Positions 7,231 through 13,811 of a DNA stretch of 17,704 nucleotides are shown in pieces. The stretch spans positions 1 to 17,704 of the forward strand of contig CAZBBB010000067.1 of the NCBI GenBank assembly GCA_964490005.1, given 5' to 3'. This stretch comes from CAZBBB01 sp964490005. GTDB taxonomy: Bacteria > Planctomycetota > B15-G4. The notes below the pieces were generated by a model. It saw nothing but the letters and a program-made list of their open reading frames with translations, was not told the origin of the DNA and did no database searches. Numbering within the stretch: the first letter of the stretch is position 1; the number at the start of each line of letters is the position of its first letter. The translations under genes and the position numbers were made by a program.

Positions 7231-7273
7231 CGCGGAGCCCGCCTCCCCCGAGGCGGGAGAGACGGGCTCCGCG
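7231..7273 (-). terminator. Hairpin downstream of metalloprotease copy 2
   Basis: CGCGGAGCCCG at 7231-7241 pairs perfectly with CGGGCTCCGCG at 7263-7273 (11 bp). An inner CTCCC/GGGAG stem extends it after a small internal loop. It lies about 52 bases after the copy 2 protease stop and just upstream of the copy 1 leader. No U-tract. It shares CCCGTC-TCCCGC on the minus strand with the hairpin behind copy 1. Confidence 0.6.
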
Positions 7274-7325
7274 TGGAGCTCCGATCGCGCGTTGGCCCTG
7301 CGATTGCAGGCCTTCGCGACGACGA

Positions 7326-9197
7326 CTACGGCACGGTGGCCCTCAGACCGTTCGAGCCGCTCAGGCCGGCCGGAGCGGTGAAGTCGCTGATCCAGAACTG
7401 CATCGTGAACTTCGTGCCCGCCGGCGTCCCGGCCGGGATGGCCGAGCTGAGATGCACCTCGCCGAAGATGTCGGTCGGGATGATGACCTGGGTCAGGATC
7501 GGGATCGGATAGAAGGTGCCGCCCTTGAAGGGCACCGCCCCGCCGTTGCCGAGCGCGGCGAACAGCGACGAGGACGACAGGCCGAGCGCGCCGATCAGAT
7601 CGATCGTGAAGCCCGTGCCGCTGCCGGCGCTCAGATCACCGGAGCCCGTGAGCACCGGCACGCCGAACACGCCGCCCAGACCCGGGCCGATGTCCTCGAA
7701 GGTGCCGAAGTTCACGTAGGTCATGCCGTTCACGATCGTCGAGCTGCCGTTGCCGGTGGCCACGACGTTGACGGCGCCCAGCGCGTGCGGCGGCGTCTCG
7801 ACCTGCAGGGTGTTGGCATCCAGGATGACCAGGTTCGTGCCGGGAACGCCGCCGAAGGTCACGCCCGTCACGCCGACGACCGAGGCGCCGCTGATCTCGA
7901 CCTCGACGCCGCCCGCCGCAGGGCTCGTGTTCGGGGTGACGCTGCTGATCGAGGGCGCGGGATCCGGCAGGAACGCGAAGGCGTTGCTGAGCGTGTCGGT
8001 GCCGGTCGCCGTCGTCACCGAGACGTTCACGGTCGAGAACAGCGCACCGCCCGGCGAGACCGCCGTGATCGAGGTGGCGCTGTTGACCGTGAACTCGAGC
8101 GACTCGAGGGCCCCGAACTTGACGCTCGAGGCGCCGGTGAAGTTCGTCCCCGTCAGCGTCACCGACGTGAAGCCGCCCGCGGCGCCCTGGCTCGGCGAGA
8201 CGCTCACGAGATCGGGCGGGTTGCCCGAGACGCCGCCGATGTCGATCGGGAAGGCGTTGGAGAGGTTGGAGTGGCCCGTGCCGTTGTTGCGCACGAGGAC
8301 CTCGCCGTCCTGCACGTTGCTCGGGATCGTCACGCTGATCGACGTGCCGCTCGAGGTGACGCCGGTGACCTTCGTCGGGTTGCCGTCGCTGTTGGTCTTG
8401 GTGAACCAGACCTCGTTGTTCGTCGGCGAGAAGTTGCTGCCGCTGATGACCAGCACGCCGCCGATGTTCTTGCTGCCGCCCAGCGCGGTGATCACCGGCT
8501 TGGACGCCGACTTGGCGCCGTAGATGGCCTGGATCCCGGCGATGTCGTCGCTGTGGATCGAACGCGCCGCCGTGCCCGTGCCGCTGATCGACGGGAACAT
8601 CGTCGCGCCGCCGGTGCCGCTGTGGCCGAGGCCCAGCGAGTGGCCGATCTCGTGGCAGGCGACACCCTGGATGTCGACACCCGACGAAACGCTGCCCGGG
8701 CCGTCGTGCCAGGTCCAGCTCGAGATGTAGCGGATGCGCCAGCCGTCGCTGATCGGCGTCTCGGTGTAGGCCAACGTGCTGCCGCTGCTGGTCGTCTCCT
8801 CCGAGTGCACGTTGTTGTTCGTGCCGCCCACCGCCGAGGTCAACCCCTGGAAGGTGTGGTCGAAGTTCGCGCCGCCGTCACCGAGGTTGGCGTTGCCGGT
8901 GATGCCGTCGCCCAGGCCGTTGCCGGCGTAGGGCCCGCTGGCCCACTCGACCGCGCCCTTCCAGATGGCCATGACCGCCCCGGTGTGGCCGGGGAAGTTC
9001 ACGTGCGCCGTCGTGTTGTTGTTCGCGGTGGAGTCCGTGAAGTTGTTGAACACGCGGAAGTCGCGCTGGCTCTGCGAGAGGTTGCCGCCGATGAGCGAGT
9101 AGGCCGCCGTGTCGGTGGGGACGGAGACGGCCGAAAGGGCCGTGACCGCCAGCCCTAGGCCGGCCGTCGCGAGCAGCGTCTTGATGTTGGTCTTCAT
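7326..9197 (-). CDS. Exported matrixin-type metalloprotease with IPT/TIG domains (copy 2)
   Basis: A 623-residue paralogue of the gene downstream. The signal peptide is nearly the same (residues 8-29 differ at one position). The zinc motif HEIGHSLGLGH has H182, H186 and H192 with E183, and the Met-turn ATMFPS has Met200, so all catalytic residues are kept at identical positions. IPT/TIG domains lie at about 235-320, 327-410 and 414-494. The C-terminal domain again contains PFKGGTFYPIPI and ends SGSNGLRATVP. The only cysteine is C181 beside the first zinc histidine; C82 of copy 1 is Ala here. The ATG at 9197 lies 17 bases after the companion stop, in a junction almost identical to that of copy 1, but with GAGGAG changed to GAGCGAGGAGC-like sequence. 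Stop is TAG at 7328-7326. Probably secreted or surface-bound. No frameshift seen. Confidence 0.88.
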   Translation of the reverse strand: MKTNIKTLLATAGLGLAVTALSAVSVPTDTAAYSLIGGNLSQSQRDFRVFNNFTDSTANNNTTAHVNFPGHTGAVMAIWKGAVEWASGPYAGNGLGDGITGNANLGDGGANFDHTFQGLTSAVGGTNNNVHSEETTSSGSTLAYTETPISDGWRIRYISSWTWHDGPGSVSSGVDIQGVACHEIGHSLGLGHSGTGGATMFPSISGTGTAARSIHSDDIAGIQAIYGAKSASKPVITALGGSKNIGGVLVISGSNFSPTNNEVWFTKTNSDGNPTKVTGVTSSGTSISVTIPSNVQDGEVLVRNNGTGHSNLSNAFPIDIGGVSGNPPDLVSVSPSQGAAGGFTSVTLTGTNFTGASSVKFGALESLEFTVNSATSITAVSPGGALFSTVNVSVTTATGTDTLSNAFAFLPDPAPSISSVTPNTSPAAGGVEVEISGASVVGVTGVTFGGVPGTNLVILDANTLQVETPPHALGAVNVVATGNGSSTIVNGMTYVNFGTFEDIGPGLGGVFGVPVLTGSGDLSAGSGTGFTIDLIGALGLSSSSLFAALGNGGAVPFKGGTFYPIPILTQVIIPTDIFGEVHLSSAIPAGTPAGTKFTMQFWISDFTAPAGLSGSNGLRATVP

Positions 9198-9214
9198 GTT
9201 CGTGCGCTCCTCGC

Positions 9215-9772
9215 TCACTTGCCGCTGGCCGGGGACTTGGCCGCCTGCAGCGCCAGGTGCGTGCTGCGCACGGCGCCCGACGCGTCGGCCAACTTGACGT
9301 TCTCGGGGAAGGCGAAGCCTTCGCCCTTGCCGACGAGCACCGGGGTGCCGAAGGCCTTCTCGACGCGGTAGACGCCCGAGAGGTCCCAGATGCGGTTCAT
9401 CGCGGTCGGCATCTGCGTGTCGTGCTGGAAGAAGACGACCGCTTCGCCGCCGACGCGCGTGTCCTGCAGCGTCGGCATCTCGCTGATGCCGTACTGGTCC
9501 TTGGGGTCGTGGCTGCCCAGGAAGACCAGCTCGGTCGAGACGGGCTCGCCGGTGCGCAAGGACGTGCCCGAGACCGTGAGCTTGGTCCAGACGGCGCCCT
9601 CGAGCGGGAAGTCGAGGCGGAAGCTGCTCTTGCCGAGGATCTTCACGTGGACCGCGTCCGACGTGACCTGCATCAGTTCGGACAGGGTCAGTGCCTTGAT
9701 CGCCGCCGCGGCCGGAAGGGCCACTGCGGTCGTCACGGCGAGGGCGGTCGCAAAACGCGCGAGAGCTCGCAT
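9215..9772 (-). CDS. Exported companion protein of unknown function (copy 2)
   Basis: A 185-residue paralogue of the companion in copy 1, aligning without a single gap. Signal peptide MRALARFATALAVTTAVALP with an AAAA cleavage region; the mature part starts IKALTLSELMQVTSD. Blocks shared with copy 1 include GTSLRTGEP, TELVFLGSH, PTLQDTRVGGEAVVFF, WDLSGVYRVEK and AVRSTHLAL. The signal peptides differ much more than the mature parts, as expected if the mature fold is under selection. It contains no cysteine. The ATG at 9772 is chosen, with GGAG seven bases upstream; a TTG one codon earlier is possible. It probably heads a two-gene operon with the protease, driven by the promoter near 9967-9995. 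Function unknown: inhibitor, chaperone or partner of the protease are inferences from context only. Confidence 0.85.
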   Translation of the reverse strand: MRALARFATALAVTTAVALPAAAAIKALTLSELMQVTSDAVHVKILGKSSFRLDFPLEGAVWTKLTVSGTSLRTGEPVSTELVFLGSHDPKDQYGISEMPTLQDTRVGGEAVVFFQHDTQMPTAMNRIWDLSGVYRVEKAFGTPVLVGKGEGFAFPENVKLADASGAVRSTHLALQAAKSPASGK

Positions 9773-9966
9773 CAATCGACTCCGATATCCCGCGGGTGCG
9801 GGAGGGGGCTATTCGGGAAGGGAGAAAGGAGAGGTCGGGGCCCGTCGTGTGCGCGGCTCGACCGGGAGAATCGCGGCCCCTGAACTGCGCGGCTCGTGGT
9901 TCGGGCACGACGCGCTGGGCCGGAAACGACGGATCGGGAACGACAGACGGGCGAGGGAGAGCCCGC

Positions 9967-9995
9967 AGTCTAAGGCCGGATCCGGCAGGTGCCTA
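9967..9995 (-). promoter_or_regulatory. Putative promoter of module copy 2
   Basis: On the minus strand TAGGCA (9995-9990) and TAGACT (9972-9967) are 17 bases apart, each with four of six consensus bases. The start site would be near 9960, leaving a leader of about 190 bases. The palindrome upstream and the matching -10 place in copy 1 support it, but the boxes are weak by themselves. Confidence 0.4.
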
Positions 9996-10015
9996 CCTCC
10001 GGCCGTCACGAGAAA

Positions 10016-10058
10016 GACAAATTTGTCGCCTGATGACTCATCAGAAGACAAATACGTC
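10016..10058. promoter_or_regulatory. AT-rich interrupted palindrome, probable operator
   Basis: Three symmetric elements: a perfect 12-bp palindrome GACAAATTTGTC (10016-10027), a 13-bp palindrome TGATGACTCATCA (10031-10043), and a near-copy of the first, GACAAATACGTC (10047-10058). The outer sites are 31 bp apart centre to centre and the middle element lies exactly between them. The arms match at about 17 of 21 positions. The AT content is far above the surroundings. If the promoter at 9967-9995 is real, the near site is centred about 61 bases upstream of the start, a usual place for an activator. It could instead fold as RNA behind folE. Confidence 0.55.
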
Positions 10059-10089
10059 TGCTGTCCCTGCGGAGGGGGGCGCGTTCCGC

Positions 10090-10110
10090 GGTCCGGCCCC
10101 CGCCCGGACC
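10090..10110 (-). terminator. Hairpin just after folE
   Basis: GGTCCGG (10090-10096) and CCGGACC (10104-10110) form a seven-base-pair stem with a seven-base loop, starting two bases after the folE stop codon. No U-tract follows. Plausible end of the M28-ispG-dsbD-folE transcript. Confidence 0.4.
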
Positions 10111-10111
10111 C

Positions 10112-10726
10112 TCAGGCCCTGACGATCGTCATGAACTCCGAGCGCGTCTCGGCGCAGCTCTGGAACGTGCCCCGCAGCGCCGACGTGACCATCGACGAGC
10201 CCGGCTTGCGCACGCCCCGCATGGTCATGCAGGTATGGGTCGCCTGCAGGAACACCCCCACCCCCTGCGGCTGCAGCGTGTTCTGGATCAGGTCGGCGAT
10301 CTGCGAGGTCAGGCGCTCCTGCACCTGCAGCCGGCGGGCGTACTCCTCCACGACGCGGGCGATCTTCGACAGCCCGACGATGCGCCCGTTGGGCACGTAG
10401 GCGACGTGCGCGGTGCCGTGAAAGGGCATCATGTGGTGCTCGCAGAGCGACTCGAAGGCGATGTCCTTCACCACCACCATCTCGTGGTGGTCCTCGGCGA
10501 AGGTCACCTCGAGGTGCCGCGCCGGGTCGAGTTCCCGGCCGGCGAGGATCTCGGCGTACATCCGGGCCACGCGCGCCGGTGTATCGAGCAGCCCGTCGCG
10601 GCCGGGGTCCTCGCCCACGGCCAGCAGGATCTCGCGCACGGCGCGCTGCAGCCGCTCGTGATCCACGTTGCACAGGCTCACCGGGCCCTTGGCCCCTGCG
10701 GGCGTCCTTGAATCGCGAGCGGTCAT
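10112..10726 (-). CDS. folE: GTP cyclohydrolase I
   Basis: Converts GTP to 7,8-dihydroneopterin triphosphate, the first step of folate (and of queuosine-type deazapurine) synthesis. It acts in the cytoplasm as a homodecamer. The 204-residue product has the zinc site: C95 and H98 in SLCEHHMMPFHG and C166 in THTCMTMRGV. The catalytic and GTP-binding blocks YVPNGRIVGLSKIARVVEEY and RLQVQERLTSQIAD are present, as is the usual carboxy terminus EFMTIVRA-like. The ATG at 10726 overlaps the dsbD stop as ATGA, with GGAGG four bases before it. Length is typical. Last gene of its operon, followed by a hairpin. No other folate gene is in the window. Confidence 0.97.
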   Translation of the reverse strand: MTARDSRTPAGAKGPVSLCNVDHERLQRAVREILLAVGEDPGRDGLLDTPARVARMYAEILAGRELDPARHLEVTFAEDHHEMVVVKDIAFESLCEHHMMPFHGTAHVAYVPNGRIVGLSKIARVVEEYARRLQVQERLTSQIADLIQNTLQPQGVGVFLQATHTCMTMRGVRKPGSSMVTSALRGTFQSCAETRSEFMTIVRA

Positions 10727-12627
10727 GGCGCCTCCAGGAAGCGGATGAAGTCGTCGACGTCGAAGTCGGGCGAGTAGCCCATCTTGCGCAGGGGCGTCCC
10801 GTCGCTGTCGAGCAGCACGTACAAGGGCAGCGTCACCGAGCCGAGCGCCTCCATGCGGCGCTGGTTGGCGAGGTCGCCCGCGCGGTGCTCGGGACTGCGG
10901 CGGTCGGTGTAGAGGCGCGCCGCGACCACCTTCTCCAGCGCCTCGGCGAAGCGCTCGTCCACGAAGATGGTCTTCTCGACCTTGCGGCAGTTCACGCAGG
11001 TCACGCCGGTGAAGTCGACGAACACGCGCCGCCCGGTCGCCGCGGCGACCGCCAGCGCCTCGTCGTGATCTTCGATCCAGGCGATGCGTTCGTCGTGCTC
11101 CGTCGAGCTCGGCGCGCCGTACTCGCGCGGCGGCAGGTAGCTCTCCGTCCACGAATCGAGCTCGCGCCCCGCCAGGCCGCGCGCGAAGTAGAAGCTCAGG
11201 GCCAGGGCGACGCAGGCCCAGAACGTGCGCAGGCTCAGCAGGCGCCGCCGGCCGGCGACGTCGTGCGGCAGCTTGAAGGCGCCGAACAGATAGAGCGACA
11301 TCATCAGCGTGACGATGAGCGTCAGCAGCAGCACGGACGAGCGCGGAAACAGCTGCAGCCCCCAGGCGATGTCGGCGTTCGAGAGGAACTTCAGCGCCGC
11401 GACGACCTCGACGAAGCCGAGCACCACCTTGAGCGTGATCATCCAGCCGCCCGCCCCGGGCAGCGCCGAAGCCATGGCCGGGAACATCGCGAGCAGCACG
11501 AAGGGCAGCGCGAAGGCCGCGGAGTAGACCAGCATTCCGGCGGCGATCAGCCAGGGAGACCCGCCCGCCGTGAGCGCCGCGAGCAGCGAGCCGACGATCG
11601 GCGCCGTGCAGGTGAAGGCCGTGATGGTGAACACGAAACCCATCACGAACACGGGCATGTAGCCGGGCTTCGCCTGCGCCGACAGGCCGGCCTCGGCGCG
11701 GCGCGCCAGGAAGCGCGGCGGCCGCAGGTCGTAGAAGCCCATGAGCGACAGGCCGAAGAACACGAACAGCGCCGCCAGGGCCAGGTTCGCCCACGGGTCG
11801 GTCGCGAAACGCTGCAGCGAGCTGGCGCCCAGCAGCGTCGCCAGCCCCATGCCGAAGCCGGTGTAGGTCGCCACGATGCCCAGGCCGTAGGCCAGCGCGT
11901 AGCGCGTGCCGCCTCCCTGCGCGGCGCCGCGCTTGGCGAAAAACGAGACCGTGATCGGGATCATCGGGAACACGCAGGGCGTGAGCAGCGAGACGAACCC
12001 GAAGATCAGCGAGAGCCACAGCAGCTTGCCGAGTTCGCCCGAGCGCAGGGCGGCCGCGAGCCGCGACTCGAGCGTGCCGTCGTCGCCGCCGCCGGCCGCG
12101 CCGCCGTCGGTCGGGGGCGGAGGGCCGGGCAGGTCCTCCGCCGTCGGGGCGCGCACCTGCAGGTCGACCGCGTGCGTCTCCTCGACGGGAAACAGGCAGC
12201 CGCGGTCGTCGCAGGCCTGGTACTCGATCGAGATCGTCGCGCGCGCCGGGCCGGGCGGGTGTCCGGGCGCGACCTCGAAGACGACCCCGAAGGAAAACGC
12301 GCCGTCGAGCACGCGCCAGGTCTCGCCGAGGATCGGATCGAACAGCTCGTGGGCCGACTCGGGGTGGATCACCTCGACGAAGCGCAGGCCCTCGCTCGCC
12401 TCGCCCTTCACGGCCGTGGGCAGGATCTCGCCCTTCGAGTCGTGCGCGTAGATGTGGTAGGGCGCGTCGACGCGCACGTCGAGCACGACCTCGAAGCGCC
12501 CGCCCGCGGGCACGGGCTCGGCGGGTGCCGCCGCGCTCACGTGCACCGGGTTCTGTGCGGCGAGCGCCGGCGCCGCGAGCCACAGCACGAGCGCGCACAG
12601 CGCCGCACCGAGCGCGCGGCGGCGCAT
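10723..12627 (-). CDS. dsbD: Thiol:disulfide interchange protein DsbD
   Basis: Moves electrons from cytoplasmic thioredoxin across the inner membrane to reduce periplasmic proteins. The 634-residue product has all three DsbD modules. After a signal peptide (MRRRALGAALCALVLWLAAP) comes the periplasmic alpha domain, with C139 and C144 in YQACDDRGCLFP. A core of about eight helices (about 205-485) has C218 in LLTPCVFPMIPITV and C340 in AFTCTAPIVG. A thioredoxin-like gamma domain has C544 and C547 in GVTCVNCRKVE. The alpha-domain cysteines are one residue closer together than in Escherichia coli DsbD. A Pro/Gly/Asp-rich linker lies at about 165-185. The ATG at 12627 has GGAGG five bases upstream and lies 23 bases after ispG. 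Its thiol supply might serve exported proteins, but no link to the metalloproteases is shown. Confidence 0.95.
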   Translation of the reverse strand: MRRRALGAALCALVLWLAAPALAAQNPVHVSAAAPAEPVPAGGRFEVVLDVRVDAPYHIYAHDSKGEILPTAVKGEASEGLRFVEVIHPESAHELFDPILGETWRVLDGAFSFGVVFEVAPGHPPGPARATISIEYQACDDRGCLFPVEETHAVDLQVRAPTAEDLPGPPPPTDGGAAGGGDDGTLESRLAAALRSGELGKLLWLSLIFGFVSLLTPCVFPMIPITVSFFAKRGAAQGGGTRYALAYGLGIVATYTGFGMGLATLLGASSLQRFATDPWANLALAALFVFFGLSLMGFYDLRPPRFLARRAEAGLSAQAKPGYMPVFVMGFVFTITAFTCTAPIVGSLLAALTAGGSPWLIAAGMLVYSAAFALPFVLLAMFPAMASALPGAGGWMITLKVVLGFVEVVAALKFLSNADIAWGLQLFPRSSVLLLTLIVTLMMSLYLFGAFKLPHDVAGRRRLLSLRTFWACVALALSFYFARGLAGRELDSWTESYLPPREYGAPSSTEHDERIAWIEDHDEALAVAAATGRRVFVDFTGVTCVNCRKVEKTIFVDERFAEALEKVVAARLYTDRRSPEHRAGDLANQRRMEALGSVTLPLYVLLDSDGTPLRKMGYSPDFDVDDFIRFLEAP

Positions 12628-12650
12628 CGGCCCCTCCGTCGCGACGCCGC

Positions 12651-13778
12651 TCACCGGGCCGCGGGCTCGCGGGAGACGGTCTGGGCCGCGCGTCGCGCCG
12701 CGTCGGCGGCCTCGGCCTCCATCAGGGCGAGCTCCTCGACGAGGGCGTCCACGATCTGGTCCTCGCGCACCTTGCGCACCGTCTTGCCCTTGCGGAAGAG
12801 CAGGCCTTCGCCCGCGCCGCCGGCGATGCCGATGTCGGCCTCGCGCGCCTCGCCCGGCCCGTTCACGGCGCAGCCGAGCACGGAGATCTTCACCGGCAGC
12901 GTGCTCTTGCCGACGCGCTGCTTGACCTCGGCCACGATCTTCTCGAGGTCGATGTCGATGCGCCCGCAGGTCGGGCAGGCGATGATCTCGGGCGAGATCA
13001 CGCGCACGCCGGTGCACTTGAGGATGTCGTAGGCGACCGGGATCTCGTGCTCGGGGTCGGCCGTCAGCGACACGCGGATCGTGTCGCCGATGCCCGCGAG
13101 CAGCAGCGCGCCGATGCCGGCCGCGCTCTTCACCGAGCCGTACTGCAGGTCGCCGGCCTCGGTCATGCCCACGTGCAGCGGCACGTCGCTCTGCGCGCCG
13201 AAGATGCGGTTGGCCTCGACGCAGCTCTGCACGTCGGTGCTCTTGATCGAGACGATGATGCGCTCGACGCCGTGCTTGCGGGCGAAGGCCACGTGGCGCA
13301 CCGCGCTCTCGGCCAGCGCCTCGGCGCTCGGCCAGCCGTGCTTCTCGAGCAAGTCCTTCTCGAGGCTGCCGCCGTTGACGCCGATGCGCACGGTCGTGCC
13401 CTTGGCGCGCGCCGCCTGCATGACCTCGGCCACCTTGCGCTCGCTGCCGATGTTGCCGGGGTTGATGCGCACCTTGTGCGCGCCGGCCGCGATGGACGCC
13501 AGCGCCATCTTGTGGTTGAAGTGGATGTCCGCGATGAAGGGCACGTCCATCGCGCGGATCCAGGTCGGGATGTTCGCCGCGCTGGCCTCGTCGGGGATCG
13601 TCACGCGGATCAGCTCGCAGCCGGCCTCCTGCAGCAGCTTGATCTGCGCCAGCGTGGCCGCGGCGTCGGTGCTGTCGGTGTTCGTCATCGACTGCACGCG
13701 CACCTTGTTCTCGCTGCCGAGGACGAGGTGCCCGACGGGCACCTGGATCGTGGGTCGGCGTCTGGGTGTTCGCAGCAT
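12651..13778 (-). CDS. ispG: 4-hydroxy-3-methylbut-2-en-1-yl diphosphate synthase (GcpE/IspG)
   Basis: Reduces methylerythritol cyclodiphosphate to HMBPP in the non-mevalonate isoprenoid pathway, using a 4Fe-4S cluster. The 375-residue product starts with a TIM-barrel region (VRVQSMTNTDSTD, KVRINPGNIG, RIGVNGGSLE). The carboxy-terminal cluster domain has C268 and C271 in IACPTCGRID, C303 in LGCAVNGPGE, and E310 as the expected fourth ligand. The length matches bacterial IspG without the plant-type insert. The last 25 residues are Ala/Arg-rich and not conserved. The ATG at 13778 starts 33 bases after the M28 peptidase stop, with only a weak GAGAG before it. Middle gene of an operon with dsbD and folE; no functional tie between these is needed. 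Confidence 0.98.
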   Translation of the reverse strand: MLRTPRRRPTIQVPVGHLVLGSENKVRVQSMTNTDSTDAAATLAQIKLLQEAGCELIRVTIPDEASAANIPTWIRAMDVPFIADIHFNHKMALASIAAGAHKVRINPGNIGSERKVAEVMQAARAKGTTVRIGVNGGSLEKDLLEKHGWPSAEALAESAVRHVAFARKHGVERIIVSIKSTDVQSCVEANRIFGAQSDVPLHVGMTEAGDLQYGSVKSAAGIGALLLAGIGDTIRVSLTADPEHEIPVAYDILKCTGVRVISPEIIACPTCGRIDIDLEKIVAEVKQRVGKSTLPVKISVLGCAVNGPGEAREADIGIAGGAGEGLLFRKGKTVRKVREDQIVDALVEELALMEAEAADAARRAAQTVSREPAAR

Positions 13779-13811
13779 GCGTCTCTCGCGGCCCGCGGGG
13801 CCGAGTGGATC

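Larger units (their letters stand above)
4506..9995 (-). repeat. Tandem duplication of a companion + matrixin gene module
   Basis: Two units of about 2.7 kb lie head to tail. Each runs, in transcription order: -10-like box, pyrimidine-rich leader, 185-codon exported companion gene, 17-base spacer, matrixin/IPT gene, hairpin. Unit 1 spans about 7221 down to 4506 and unit 2 about 9995 down to 7231. The companions align without gaps at about 79% identity over the mature part. The first 240 residues of the proteases align without gaps at about 74%. The IPT and C-terminal parts are only about 50-58% identical with a two-residue length difference. All percentages are hand counts. The junction between companion and protease genes is almost identical in DNA. 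Confidence 0.9.
9773..10111. other. 339-base intergenic region with promoter, operator-like palindrome and hairpin
   Basis: No credible gene lies here. The short frames in it start within the palindrome or are low-complexity Arg/Pro/Gly sequence. Reading towards the companion gene it holds the folE hairpin (10090-10110), an AT-rich interrupted palindrome (10016-10058), promoter-like hexamers (9995-9967) and a pyrimidine-rich leader of about 190 bases. Confidence 0.7.

Noticed and set aside
9809..10051. 80-codon minus-strand frame starting inside the palindrome upstream of companion copy 2
   Set aside because: No ribosome site and no conserved motif; it overlaps the predicted promoter. Low-complexity composition.
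9796..10122. 108-codon plus-strand frame in the same intergenic region
   Set aside because: Gly/Arg/Pro-rich, crosses the folE hairpin and stop, and has no motif.
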